Position numbers and translations under genes: made by a program. The notes below the pieces were generated by a model. It worked only from the letters and a program-made list of their open reading frames with translations. It ran no database searches and was not told the origin of the DNA. Positions 44,626 to 53,997 of a stretch of 58,407 bases of DNA are shown here, in pieces. Numbering within the stretch: position 1 is the stretch's first letter; each line of letters opens with the position of its first letter. The DNA is from TMED23 sp964639965 (GTDB lineage: Bacteria > Pseudomonadota > Alphaproteobacteria > Rhodospirillales > UBA2165): positions 1-58,407 of the forward strand of contig CAZXGI010000010.1 of NCBI GenBank assembly GCA_964639965.1, in the 5' to 3' direction.

Positions 44626-46656
44626 CTAAAATATCTTTAATGTATTTATCAGCGGAGCAAGCTCGTTTTCAAATTTTTTCCATCTATCCACTGAGTGTCT
44701 ATAAACCGGCAAGCGAACTTGCCACTTTGATGCCGTTCGCACCTGGATGTCGTTATTATAAAAATCTAAAATACCACCACGCCATTCGAGTTTGAGAAAA
44801 TCTAATATCTTTCGGCTACTAGATTCTGCATCAAGAACAAAATTTTCATAACGAACATCTAATATTGGTAAATTAAGAACTTTTTTCCAAAAAGCCATTA
44901 AATCACTATAAGCATTTATGTAATGACCAATTTGAGTAAGATTGCAACTCCAAGCATATTTCTCTACAAAATTTTGCTGGTAACAGGATAACCCAACATC
45001 TCTAAAATCTCGTGTGCAATGAATAATCTTCGAATTAGGGTACATAAGCTGTATGAGCCATAAATTATTAAAATTAAAGGGTGTTTTATCAATCACATAA
45101 CATTCGCTAGACGTTAATTTTCTTAATTTTGCAGAAAAAATACTTTTCCATTTCGTAATCTGTTTGAGATCCAGATTTGAAATGCTGGCAGGAAAATTAT
45201 CCCTACCGCCTGTAGCTGTAACAAAATCATCCACAAACCTTCCAATGATGGATAATTCTCCACCAGCAGACACCTCTGGATGCGACGCGATTATCTGCTC
45301 AATCAACGTTGTTCCTGAACGTGGCATGCCGACAATAAAGATAGGAGAAGGGACTTCAGGTGATGAAACTTCCTCCAACTCTGCCCATTTTATGAAAAAA
45401 CCCTCAGAAAATGTTCTTTTATACCTCTGAAGTTCTTTGCAATGCAGGTCATGATCAAAACTGTTACCTGATTCATCAAATAATTGCTGGCGGAATTGAT
45501 TACCAATATCATAAAAATAAAATGAGCGGCTAACGTTGCCTGACCGCTCCAACTGCATAGCTAAGATAAAATATATTTTGGTTCTTTGATCTGGCGTTAT
45601 TCCTGACTTAGAATCAAGTTTCATCTCGAGTCTATTTAGAACTTCGAGTTCTAATACAACCCTCCCAGAGGTAGATAAAATATAATAAGCTTCAATATTA
45701 TCTGGATCTAGTTCGAGTGCCTTATTTAAGTAAATTACAGCTTCGCCAAGCTGACCTAGCTCGGAGTAAAAAATCCCCATATTTACATGGGCTTCAGAAT
45801 TAGTGGGCTCAAGTTTAATTGCTTTTTCAAACAATTTTTTTGCCAAATCAACTTTACCCTGCACTGAATATAGTGAAGCTAAATTTAACACCGCCTGACT
45901 GTGGTAAGGATCAAAATCCAGCACTTGTTTAAAAAATTTTTCAGCACTATCACTCTTATTTAAACGGGTCAATACCACGCCTAAACTATGGATTGCTGGG
46001 ATAAAATTTGGTTCTTTCGATATAGCTGCTCGACAAATTTCTTCAGCTTTATCCAGCAAACCCATAGCTAGGTATGTTGTAGCCAAATTGCTATAGGCCA
46101 ACAAGAAGGCCCCATCAACTTTGATGGCTTTAAGAAAAGCTTTCTCCGCCAAAGCAAGGAGCCCCTGCTGCATATATAAATAGCCCAAATTGTTTCCTGC
46201 AGAAGCATCTTGCGGGGCATATTCAATCGCCTTGGCATAAGCGGCCTCCGCGTCGATGAATTTGTTTTGTGCTGACAATGCTCGACCCAGATTGTTGTAG
46301 GCCTCGGCATGTTTAGGGGCACTCTCAATAGCTATACGGCAAACCTTCTCCGATTCGTCCCAACGCGAAAGTTTATTATAAATGATGGCGAGATTAGTAT
46401 TATAGTTTGGCTCATTTGGTTTTATTATAAGGGCTTTCTTAATTAGTTTGGCGGCATATTCATGTCTTCCTTTTTGATGTGTTAAAAGACCTAATAAATG
46501 CATCGCATCGGCATTATTATTTTCAATTTTTAATGCACGCTTATAAAAGTTTTCAGCCTTTTTAAGTTGACCGATCTGGTGCGCATTAGCGCCTTTATCC
46601 ACCAAGACTTGAGCTTTTAATTTATTATCAGCCATATGATTCCATCTTAGTTTCAT
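44626..46656 (-). CDS. TPR-repeat sulfotransferase-family protein
   Basis: 676 residues (669 if the ATG at 46635 is used; a TGGA upstream of it fits a little better). Residues 15-325 are about nine TPR units, such as AENFYKRALKIENNNADAMH and AVIYLNKALELDPDNIEAYY. Residues 435-670 are a sulfotransferase domain with IVGMPRSGTTLIEQII (PRSGTT 445-450) as the PAPS loop, VIDKTPFNF, and CTRDFRDVGLSCYQQNF as the 3'-phosphate motif. TPR-sulfotransferases occur widely in marine bacteria. There is no signal peptide, so it probably acts on a cytosolic protein or glycan. 575 bases upstream separate it from flaF. Confidence 0.85.
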   Translation of the reverse strand: MKLRWNHMADNKLKAQVLVDKGANAHQIGQLKKAENFYKRALKIENNNADAMHLLGLLTHQKGRHEYAAKLIKKALIIKPNEPNYNTNLAIIYNKLSRWDESEKVCRIAIESAPKHAEAYNNLGRALSAQNKFIDAEAAYAKAIEYAPQDASAGNNLGYLYMQQGLLALAEKAFLKAIKVDGAFLLAYSNLATTYLAMGLLDKAEEICRAAISKEPNFIPAIHSLGVVLTRLNKSDSAEKFFKQVLDFDPYHSQAVLNLASLYSVQGKVDLAKKLFEKAIKLEPTNSEAHVNMGIFYSELGQLGEAVIYLNKALELDPDNIEAYYILSTSGRVVLELEVLNRLEMKLDSKSGITPDQRTKIYFILAMQLERSGNVSRSFYFYDIGNQFRQQLFDESGNSFDHDLHCKELQRYKRTFSEGFFIKWAELEEVSSPEVPSPIFIVGMPRSGTTLIEQIIASHPEVSAGGELSIIGRFVDDFVTATGGRDNFPASISNLDLKQITKWKSIFSAKLRKLTSSECYVIDKTPFNFNNLWLIQLMYPNSKIIHCTRDFRDVGLSCYQQNFVEKYAWSCNLTQIGHYINAYSDLMAFWKKVLNLPILDVRYENFVLDAESSSRKILDFLKLEWRGGILDFYNNDIQVRTASKWQVRLPVYRHSVDRWKKFENELAPLINTLKIF

Positions 46657-47261
46657 TTAAATAAACACGTTTTGCAAACATTAGCAGCCACTTCAGATGA
46701 TGATGCCCAATATCATTTCAAAACACTCGCATATTTTGACCGACGCTCGGGAAAACCGTATTATGTTGAAAATATTTTTTTAAATTTATGGATTTACAAA
46801 TAGATTCTCAACAAGATTTTTAATCTAATTTATCGAATCTCTCTTCAGCGAATCAATTTTTATTGATCTAAAATACCCCTGCATTTCAGTATTTTTCTGT
46901 CATAACCCAAATTTGTGTGCGGAAAAGGTTTTATGGAACTATATGAAAAATAATCAAACTACAAATCCAATAAAACGTCATCCTTATCCCCAGAGAAGCA
47001 CAAAATTACCAAAAATAAGGGTTTTCTGGGCCATTGCTACGCTGTAACAAATAATAAAGCAAGATTAGCAACGTTAAAATCTCGGAGCACTTTAAAATTT
47101 ATTAACAAAATTAATTTCAAGAATTATACTATAAGCTCAATTCAGGCTTTCAATATTTGCTTTTCCCTATAAAAATGCCGTATATGTTAATGATGTTATA
47201 GTCGCTCTATACCTAGGACTAAATAGAGCTGTTGCGCGAATTACAATTTGGGGACTACATA
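46657..47261. other. 605-base non-coding stretch upstream of flaF
   Basis: No ORF of convincing length is found on either strand. It is A/T-rich and holds several short A or T runs. I see no clear sigma-54 or sigma-28 flagellar promoter. The only structured element I can support is the inverted repeat at 47204-47229, shortly before flaF. The stretch is divergent between the TPR-sulfotransferase and flaF, so it should contain a promoter for each. Confidence 0.5.
47204..47229 (+). repeat. Inverted repeat in the flaF leader
   Basis: GCTCTAT (47204-47210) and ATAGAGC (47223-47229) are exact inverted copies with a 12-base loop that itself contains CCTAGG. It lies 32 bases before the flaF start codon and after it there is no T run, so it is not a terminator. 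It could be a protein-binding site or a hairpin in the mRNA leader. Confidence 0.5.
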
Positions 47262-47606
47262 ATGGCCGAAGAAACTAAATTTAAATTTGATAATAAACGT
47301 GAGATGGATGCCGCGGCATTTTCTCAAGCAGCATATGTTATGGACCAAGCACGCCAGAAGTTGGATGATAGAGAACTTGGAGAGAGAGCATTAAAATACA
47401 ATCAAATGCTTTGGTCAATTGTTCAAGCGGATGTTTCCCAAGCAGACAACGCGCTTCCTGAGGAGCTCAAAGCTAATTTGATGAGCCTGAGTATCTACGT
47501 CGATAAACAGACAACCAAAGGGCTAAAAAGTCCCGATGATGAGTTGTTTGATGGCCTCATTAGTATTAATTTAAATATTGCTGAGGGTTTGATGGAAAAT
47601 TCATAA
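47262..47606 (+). CDS. flaF: Flagellar biosynthesis regulator FlaF
   Basis: 114 residues from ATG 47262, preceded by GGGGA at 8 bases; a TTG 30 bases earlier is not needed. ALKYNQMLWSIVQADV, LPEELKANLMSLSIYVDK and ISINLNIAEGLMEN match the FlaF family (PF07309). In Caulobacter FlaF is needed for flagellin synthesis and secretion, working opposite to FlbT. FlaF is normally encoded near flagellin genes and flbT; neither is in the window, but they could lie elsewhere. A terminator follows 50 bases later, so it appears to be a single-gene unit. It links this glycan island to the flagellum. Confidence 0.85.
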   Translation: MAEETKFKFDNKREMDAAAFSQAAYVMDQARQKLDDRELGERALKYNQMLWSIVQADVSQADNALPEELKANLMSLSIYVDKQTTKGLKSPDDELFDGLISINLNIAEGLMENS

Positions 47607-47657
47607 AAAATTAGAAACACTAATGGTAGCCATGACTGTTAGGACCCATAACAAAAG

Positions 47658-47685
47658 ACCTGCCCATTTTGGTAGGTTTTTTTTT
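47658..47685 (+). terminator. Rho-independent terminator after flaF
   Basis: ACCTGCC (47658-47664) pairs with GGTAGGT (47671-47677) through 7 base pairs including one G-U, with a 6-base loop CATTTT, followed directly by eight T residues (47678-47685). It ends the flaF unit and separates it from manC. Confidence 0.85.
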
Positions 47686-47815
47686 CGTTCAATTTGAATT
47701 TGATAACAAATTATAATTGCTAAACCCTCTAATTCTATCAGTGCTGTTATTATAAGATTATCCGCTGTTTAATATAGAGTATAGTCGTCATTTAACATTT
47801 TAGGCTAAATTTATA

Positions 47816-49249
47816 ATGAAAAATAAAAATGGCAAAATCGTTCCAGTAATCCTATCTGGTGGGTCGGGAACAAGACTTTGGCCTCTCTCGCGGGCTCATT
47901 ACCCAAAACAATTGCAGTCTTTGCATTCAGAGCTGAGTCTTTTACAAGAAACAGCCTCACGACTAACCGATAATAATTTTGCGAAACCTCTAGTCATATG
48001 CAATGAGGAACACCGATTTATCGTAGCCCAACAACTGAAAGAAATTGATATCATACCAGAGGCTATTATTCTTGAGCCTGTTGGACGTAATACAGCTCCA
48101 GCGGCCGCTGTTGCATCTATTACAATTGCGAAACAGGACCCAAAGGCGGTTATTTTGATCATGCCATCGGATCATGTTATTATTGACACAATTGCTTTTA
48201 AAGCCGCCATCAAAAAATCTATACCGGCAGCAGTCGATGGTTCGTTTGTAACATTTGGTATTCAACCTACTAAAGCCCAAACTGGCTTCGGTTATATTAA
48301 AAAATCAAATATAACCTCACACCAAAAGGGTTGTTTTAAAGTTGACGCATTTATCGAAAAACCCAAATTAGCAACTGCTAAAGTATTTTTAGAAGATGAT
48401 AATTATTACTGGAATAGTGGAATTTTTCTTTTCTCCGTTTCTAAGTATATCGAAGAATTAGAGAGATGTTCCCCGAAAATAATAAAAGCCTGCAAAACGG
48501 CAGTTTCTAAAGCAGAAAAGGACCTTGATTTTCACCGCCTAGACAAAGAGTCTTTTAATAAAAGCCCATCAATTTCCATAGACTATGCTATCATGGAAAA
48601 ATCAGAAAATATTGTTGTCGTTCCTGTGAAAATGGGTTGGAACGATGTCGGATCTTGGGACACATTGTGGCAATTACTAGATAAAGATAAAAGCGGTAAC
48701 GTTATAATAGGCGATGTAATTTCACGAAATACCAAAAACTCATTAATTCGTTCTGAAAATACGCTGGTGGCAACAGTGGGTCTTGAAAATACTATCGTCA
48801 TTGCTACGAACGATGCTATTTTGGTAGCGAATAAGGACGTCGCCCAAGACGTAAATTCAATTGTTGAAGAAATCAGGTCTACAAATCGCCTTGAACACCT
48901 TTCACATTCCAAAGTATATCGTCCTTGGGGTTGGTTCCAAAAGTTAGAAACCAGGAACCAATTTCAAGTAAAGGTAATTAGTTTAAACCCAAACTCAAAA
49001 ATTTCCCTCCAACGGCATAAGCATAGGGCCGAACATTGGGTTGTAGTGGCCGGTACAGCGACAATCACTCGTGGTGACGACGTCATCGAATTAGAAAAAA
49101 ATGAATCAACCTATATCCCAATTGGCGTAGTTCATCGACTGGAAAATAAAACTGATGAAATCGTTGAAATTATTGAAGTTCAGTCCGGTGATTACTTAGG
49201 AGAGGATGACATCGAAAGGTTTGACGATGAATATGGGCGACACAAATGA
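47816..49249 (+). CDS. manC: Mannose-1-phosphate guanylyltransferase/mannose-6-phosphate isomerase
   Basis: 477 residues, the usual length of the bifunctional enzyme. Residues 8-300 are the guanylyltransferase with GGSGTRLWPLSRAHYPKQ and MPSDHVI as nucleotide and metal motifs, and FIEKPKLATA. The C-terminal cupin (about 365-470) has QRHKHRAEHWVVVAG, TYIPIGVVHRLEN and EIIEVQSGDYLGEDDI, the type II isomerase site. It turns fructose-6-phosphate-derived mannose phosphate into GDP-mannose, the usual precursor of rhamnose, fucose and other deoxy sugars. The next gene overlaps it by 4 bases (ATGA). Confidence 0.9.
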   Translation: MKNKNGKIVPVILSGGSGTRLWPLSRAHYPKQLQSLHSELSLLQETASRLTDNNFAKPLVICNEEHRFIVAQQLKEIDIIPEAIILEPVGRNTAPAAAVASITIAKQDPKAVILIMPSDHVIIDTIAFKAAIKKSIPAAVDGSFVTFGIQPTKAQTGFGYIKKSNITSHQKGCFKVDAFIEKPKLATAKVFLEDDNYYWNSGIFLFSVSKYIEELERCSPKIIKACKTAVSKAEKDLDFHRLDKESFNKSPSISIDYAIMEKSENIVVVPVKMGWNDVGSWDTLWQLLDKDKSGNVIIGDVISRNTKNSLIRSENTLVATVGLENTIVIATNDAILVANKDVAQDVNSIVEEIRSTNRLEHLSHSKVYRPWGWFQKLETRNQFQVKVISLNPNSKISLQRHKHRAEHWVVVAGTATITRGDDVIELEKNESTYIPIGVVHRLENKTDEIVEIIEVQSGDYLGEDDIERFDDEYGRHK

Positions 49250-50411
49250 ACCAACCTTCTAAGTCTCTTGCCCAACGTGATATTGACTATGTTCTTCATC
49301 CTTATACTAATATAGCGTCACATAATGAAACGGGACCACTGATAATTACCAAAGGTGAAGGTATATACGTTTATGATGAAAATGGTAAAAAATACATTGA
49401 AGGTCTAGCAGGTCTCTGGTGCACATCTCTAGGATTTGATAACAAACAATTAGTTGAAGCTGCTAACAAGGCTATGAACGAACTACCCTTTTATCATTCC
49501 TTCGGTGGTAAATCACACCCTTCAGCAATTGCATTAGCCGAAAAATTGCTAGACATGGCTCCAGTTCCAATGTCCAAGGTTTTTTTTGCAAATTCGGGTT
49601 CAGAAGCCAATGATACCGCTGTAAAGATTATTTGGTATATNNNNNNNNNNNNNNNNNNNNNNNNNNNNNNNNNNNNNNNNNNNNNNNNNNNNNNNNNNNN
49701 NNNNNNNNNNNNNNNNNNNNNNNNNNNNNNNNNNNNNNNNAAACCTATTTTGAGAAAATCCAAAAAATTCTCCAGGAATACCGGATACTTTTTGTTGTAG
49801 ATGAAGTTATATGTGGTTTTGGGCGAACCGGTAACATGTTCGGCTCTCAAACATACAGCCTACAGCCAGATATGATATCGGTAGCCAAAGGCCTCTCCTC
49901 AGGATATCAGCCCATTTCGGCTTTAATGGTCTCAGAAAATATTTTTCGCTCAATCAAGATAGAAAGTGAAAAAATTGGGATTTTTAGTCACGGTTACACA
50001 TATGGCGGACACCCTGTTCCATGCGCAGTAGCTCTAGAAACACTAAGAATATACGACCGCATAAATATAGTGGAACATGTAAATAAGGTTTCGCCAACAT
50101 TTCAAAATGGTATCAGATCTCTAATAGACCACCCCCTAATCGGTGATGCCAGGGGTGTCGGACTTCTCGCCGCTATAGAACTTGTAAAAAACAAACAAAC
50201 GAAAGAACCTTTCAACTCAAGCGATGAAGTTGGAGCCATTTTTGCTAACCAAATTCAGTCTAATGGCTTAATTTCGAGAGCAATGGGCGATAGCCTCGCA
50301 TTTGCGCCACCTTTAATAATTGAGGACAAACAGATTGAAAAAATGTTAAGGATAATTGAGAGGTCACTGGATGAAACACATAAAATTTTAATTAACAAAG
50401 GTTTAAAATAA
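49246..50411 (+). CDS. Class III (omega-amino acid/pyruvate-type) aminotransferase, interrupted by an assembly gap
   Basis: The left part (49246-49640) carries IITKGEGIYVYDENGKKY, GLWCTSLGFDN, PFYHSFGGKSHP and NSGSEANDTAVK (PLP phosphate contact). The right part, in another frame after the run of N, has VVDEVICGFGRTG (the Asp that holds the pyridine nitrogen), SVAKGLSSGYQPISAL with the PLP lysine, and TYGGHPV. These are two ends of one protein of about 455-470 residues. The frames disagree across the N run, so the real gap is not 100 bases; I estimate roughly 300. It overlaps manC by 4 bases, but the substrate need not be a sugar. Beta-alanine- or putrescine-type transamination is usual for the family. 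Confidence 0.85.
49641..49740. other. Assembly gap of 100 N
   Basis: A run of exactly 100 N inside the class III aminotransferase gene, a default scaffold-gap length. The reading frame left of the gap starts codons at positions equal to 1 modulo 3 and the frame on the right at 0 modulo 3. If the gene is intact, the true gap length leaves a remainder of 2 when divided by 3. Confidence 0.98.
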
Positions 50412-50508
50412 AAATAAGCTGTAAAACTGTGTTTTAGCAATTTTAATCGTTATAATGGTCTTGCTCATAAAAAGAAAATCGCATATTTGATGTAACAAAT
50501 TAGAAATT

Positions 50509-50513
50509 AGGAG
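50509..50513 (+). promoter_or_regulatory. Ribosome binding site deciding the hemA start
   Basis: AGGAG lies 8 bases before ATG 50522 but only 2 bases before the in-frame GTG 50516. The spacing supports ATG 50522 as the hemA start. Confidence 0.7.
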
Positions 50514-50521
50514 TTGTGAGC

Positions 50522-51733
50522 ATGAATTATGACGAGTTCTTTGCCGATAAGGTCGCTGCTCTAAAAACCGAAGGACGCTATCGTGTCTTCGCAGATTTGG
50601 AGCGAGACGCAGGAAAATTTCCTGCCGCAAAAAACTATCAAGGAACTGAGGTTGCTGATGTCACGGTTTGGTGCTCAAATGATTATCTAGGTATGGGACA
50701 AAGTCCTGTTGTCATGGATGCAATGCACCAAGCAATCAACAAATGTGGTGCTGGAGCTGGCGGCACGCGCAATATTTCAGGAACAAATCACTATCATGTG
50801 TTGCTTGAGCAAGAACTGGCCCAACTCCATAATAAAGAAGCGGGCCTGATTTTTACTTCTGGTTATGTAGCCAACCTCACAACTCTTAGCACCATTGGAC
50901 AAATGCTACCTGATTGCGTGATAGTTTCCGACGCGCTCAACCATAATTCAATGATCGCCGGAATAAAGCACTCTGGCTCAGAGAAAATGATCTTCAAACA
51001 CAATGATTTAAATGACCTTGAACAAAAGCTAAAAAAAATTAAATCACAAAAACCTAAACTAATCGCATTTGAATCCGTATATTCAATGGATGGAGATATT
51101 TCTCCTATAAAAGAAATTTGCGATCTTGCAAAAAAATATAATGCCCTGACATTTCTTGATGAAGTCCATGCTGTCGGCCTTTATGGCAAACATGGAGCGG
51201 GCGTCGCAGAACGGGACGATCTCATGGATCGGATTGACATTATACAAGGCACACTTGCAAAAGGGTTCGGGGTTGTTGGAGGTTACATAGCAGGTTCTAC
51301 CGCCCTATGCGATTTTATTCGTTCCTATGGAGATGGCTTTATTTTTTCCTCTTCAATGCCGCCCGCTGTAGCAGCGGGATGTCTTGCTAGCGTTAAGTAT
51401 GTCAAAGACCATAATGAACTTCGCGAACTGCATCAAGAACGAGCTGCGGCCCTCAAACAACGTCTTCGCGATGCGGGAATTCCCGTCATGCCAACGGAAA
51501 CTCATATTGTGCCTGTCATTGTTGGTGACCCTGTTCTATGCAAGCAAGCAAGTGACGAATTGATGTTCAATCACGGTATATACGTTCAGCCAATTAATTA
51601 TCCAACGGTCCCTCGCGGAACTGAACGTCTGCGCTTTACCCCGACACCGTTACACAATGATGAATTGATGAAACAACTCGTAAAAGCACTTCAAAAAGTT
51701 TGGGGACAACTTGGTTTAAAACAGGCTGCTTAA
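50522..51733 (+). CDS. hemA: 5-aminolevulinate synthase
   Basis: 403 residues. The enzyme condenses glycine and succinyl-CoA to 5-aminolevulinate, the first step of haem and chlorophyll synthesis by the C4 route used by Alphaproteobacteria. WCSNDYLGMGQ, GAGAGGTRNISGTNHYH, FESVYSMDGDI and FLDEVHAVGLYG are family motifs, and the PLP lysine is Lys247 in TLAKGFG. Length and motifs are those of Rhodobacter and Bradyrhizobium HemA. It is not coupled to the aminotransferase upstream (110 bases apart). There is no sign of damage. Confidence 0.95.
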   Translation: MNYDEFFADKVAALKTEGRYRVFADLERDAGKFPAAKNYQGTEVADVTVWCSNDYLGMGQSPVVMDAMHQAINKCGAGAGGTRNISGTNHYHVLLEQELAQLHNKEAGLIFTSGYVANLTTLSTIGQMLPDCVIVSDALNHNSMIAGIKHSGSEKMIFKHNDLNDLEQKLKKIKSQKPKLIAFESVYSMDGDISPIKEICDLAKKYNALTFLDEVHAVGLYGKHGAGVAERDDLMDRIDIIQGTLAKGFGVVGGYIAGSTALCDFIRSYGDGFIFSSSMPPAVAAGCLASVKYVKDHNELRELHQERAAALKQRLRDAGIPVMPTETHIVPVIVGDPVLCKQASDELMFNHGIYVQPINYPTVPRGTERLRFTPTPLHNDELMKQLVKALQKVWGQLGLKQAA

Positions 51734-51969
51734 TATTGCATTAGGCACCTTTGTTAACTGGCGATAATGATCTCTAGGGGTTTAATAAAGAAAACATAGA
51801 TCCCTATTAAACTCTTATGCAAACAAACATATGAAGAAGAATTTCCAGCTCTAACTGCAACAAAGAAAAAGTGTTTATAAATCCAAACCTAAAAAACCTA
51901 CGATCAAGATTTCTTCGCCAAATGTGCCACTTTATATCTAAATATTTAGCTCTATGATTAAACTTTATT

Positions 51970-52530
51970 ATGTATTCAGATAATACTTTAACACCGAGAG
52001 AAGCTATACGACTTTGTGCGTTAGGAACACTCGCGGCTAACTCAACAACAAATAGCTCCCCCATGGCTTACGATGACCTAGCACATTCAGTACGCCACTT
52101 TGTTAGCCGCATTACCGGCCCATCTCTCGAACTAATGGGTGAATCCATCGAACTACTGCGATTTGAGGGATTAGCTAGTACCACATCAAATGTTGGCACT
52201 CCCAATCCAGATCTAATTATTACCGAAGCCGGGATTACAGCACTTAAAACATTACTTGTCGCCAATATCCGGCCTGGTGGCAGCGAACTTAACGAATTAG
52301 TATTTGCTCTCAAGTTCCGTTTTATTCACCACTTAGAAAAAATGGAGCAAATAAGTCAAGTCGACCTAATAATTGAAGTTTGCGAGGTTGAATTGGTTAG
52401 GTTCGAAGATTTACATAACTATCACAACAGTGATGTCGGCCATATAACCGGCTGGCTATACCACTCCATTAACCATCTTAAAAATAGGTTAAATTGGCTA
52501 TACGCATTTAAATCAGAACTAGAGGCCTAA
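51970..52530 (+). CDS. PadR-like winged-helix protein
   Basis: 186 residues. LTPREAIRLCALGTLA, YDDLAHSVRHFVSRITG and LLRFEGLAS followed by LIITEAGITALKTLL suggest a PadR-type winged helix (DNA-binding) with a C-terminal helical region (ELVRFEDLHNY, LKNRLNWLYAF). Proteins of this type are common in Rhodospirillales; the match is by memory and is moderate. The effector and target are unknown. It follows hemA by 236 bases without a visible terminator, and converges on the SDR gene. Confidence 0.5.
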   Translation: MYSDNTLTPREAIRLCALGTLAANSTTNSSPMAYDDLAHSVRHFVSRITGPSLELMGESIELLRFEGLASTTSNVGTPNPDLIITEAGITALKTLLVANIRPGGSELNELVFALKFRFIHHLEKMEQISQVDLIIEVCEVELVRFEDLHNYHNSDVGHITGWLYHSINHLKNRLNWLYAFKSELEA

Positions 52531-52572
52531 ATTAAATTTGAAAACCAAAATATGACACTGATAATTATTCTT

Positions 52573-53313
52573 TCAAGACATGTGTTGACCACCTGTGACC
52601 CAAATTTCAGTGCCTGTAATATAACCAGCATCTTCTGAACATAAATAATATATTGTGCTTGCAACGTCTTTTGGCGTACCCATTCGATTTAGAGGGATAC
52701 GAGGTATTAACATTTCATATTCGGGCTGTATCATTGGTGTAGATATCTCTCCAGGTGCCACCGCATTCACACGAACATTAAGAGCAGCAAACTCATTTGC
52801 CATTTCACGAGTTAATGCTGATAAAGCCGCCTTTGAACTAGAATAAGCGGACCCAGCAAATGGATGTATCATATGACCGGCGATAGACGTCACGTTAACT
52901 ATGGCTCCCGCACCTTTATGCAAAGCAGAAGCAAAACCCCGGCCCAAACTTAGGGGAGCATAAAAATTTAGTTCAAATACACCCCGCCATGCATCAATAT
53001 CACCATTTAAACAACCTAACCGCTCTTTGTTGTCCGCTTTAGGGGACATGCCAGCATTATTGATTAAAGCACCCAACGGTTGGTCTTCTATTTTCTTGTT
53101 TACCTTTTTGATAAAATCATCGACGCTCTTGGCATCAGCTAAATTGACAGGAATATGTGCTATCCAATTCTTATCAATATTATTTTGCTCAATTTCAGGC
53201 TCCCTAGAACAACTTATTACCTGCCAACCCTTTTCGATGAACAAAGACGCTGTCGCATAGCCTATTCCACGACTTGCTCCAGTTATAATTGCTAACTTTT
53301 TATTCGATTTCAT
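52573..53313 (-). CDS. Short-chain dehydrogenase/reductase (FabG-like)
   Basis: 246 residues. TGASRGIG binds the nicotinamide nucleotide, NNAGMS follows, and the catalytic set is Ser in VNVTSIAG and Tyr-Lys in AYSSSKAA. The C-terminus has VNAVAPGEISTPM and GTEIWVTGGQHM, usual for classical SDRs. The substrate is unknown. AGAAGG lies close to the start codon. It is divergent from the SRAP gene at 53389 and faces the PadR-like gene. Confidence 0.85.
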   Translation of the reverse strand: MKSNKKLAIITGASRGIGYATASLFIEKGWQVISCSREPEIEQNNIDKNWIAHIPVNLADAKSVDDFIKKVNKKIEDQPLGALINNAGMSPKADNKERLGCLNGDIDAWRGVFELNFYAPLSLGRGFASALHKGAGAIVNVTSIAGHMIHPFAGSAYSSSKAALSALTREMANEFAALNVRVNAVAPGEISTPMIQPEYEMLIPRIPLNRMGTPKDVASTIYYLCSEDAGYITGTEIWVTGGQHMS

Positions 53314-53388
53314 CCTTCTGATTTAAGGCAAAATACGTTAAATTTCCAGCAGATAGATAAGAAAGTAAAAATTTAGGTTAAATGTCTA

Positions 53389-53997
53389 ATGTGCTCACGG
53401 TTTGAACTTAACCAAACATTTGAAAAAATTATCTTGAGATTTGCTGCAACAGCTATACCTCAATCTACGTCTATTTTTTCCAGAATGAAAGAAGTACGAC
53501 CGACCAACCTAATCCCGGTAATTACAAATCAACGACAAATTACCTGTCTTCAATGGGGCCTTAAAGCGGATTGGAGCAAAAATCCAATAATCAATGCCCG
53601 ATCGGAGACCCTAGATAAAAAACCAACCTTTCAAGCAATAATACAAAACCGATGCCTAATCCCAGCAACAGCATATTATGAGTGGCGCCAGAAAGAAAAT
53701 CTCAAAATTAAAACGCGTATCTATCCACGTAATCTTGGATTAATGTCTTTTGCCGGTCTATTCGATGGTGAAAACTTTACTATCATTACTTGTAAAGCTA
53801 CCCCATCTGTTGCACATGTTCACCACCGCATGCCAGTAATTTTAAATCAAGACGACGAAATCACATGGCTTTCGGGTGAGCAACCTTTTAATAATGTAGC
53901 CAAACTTCTACAAACGAATCAAAACACAAGCTTACAAATCAAAGAAATGCCAAGCCCTTCCAAGACATCCAAAAAACAAAGAGACCTATTCTGCTAA
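53389..53997 (+). CDS. yedK: SRAP-domain protein (YedK/HMCES-like)
   Basis: 202 residues beginning MCSRFELNQ; Cys2 is the residue that forms a covalent bond to abasic sites in single-stranded DNA after Met removal. Other conserved parts are NARSETLDKKPTF, RCLIPATAYYEW and HHRMPVIL, where Glu and His are catalytic. It protects replication forks from abasic sites. It is a little shorter than E. coli YedK (222 residues). Upstream AATGTCTA has no strong ribosome site. It is unrelated to the glycan genes. Confidence 0.85.
   Translation: MCSRFELNQTFEKIILRFAATAIPQSTSIFSRMKEVRPTNLIPVITNQRQITCLQWGLKADWSKNPIINARSETLDKKPTFQAIIQNRCLIPATAYYEWRQKENLKIKTRIYPRNLGLMSFAGLFDGENFTIITCKATPSVAHVHHRMPVILNQDDEITWLSGEQPFNNVAKLLQTNQNTSLQIKEMPSPSKTSKKQRDLFC

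Noticed and set aside
49246..50411. The aminotransferase as a frameshifted pseudogene
   Set aside because: The frame change falls on a 100-N placeholder and both ends hold full motifs; an assembly gap explains it.
50516..50521. GTG 50516 as the hemA start
   Set aside because: It is only 2 bases after AGGAG; ATG 50522 has the normal 8-base spacing.
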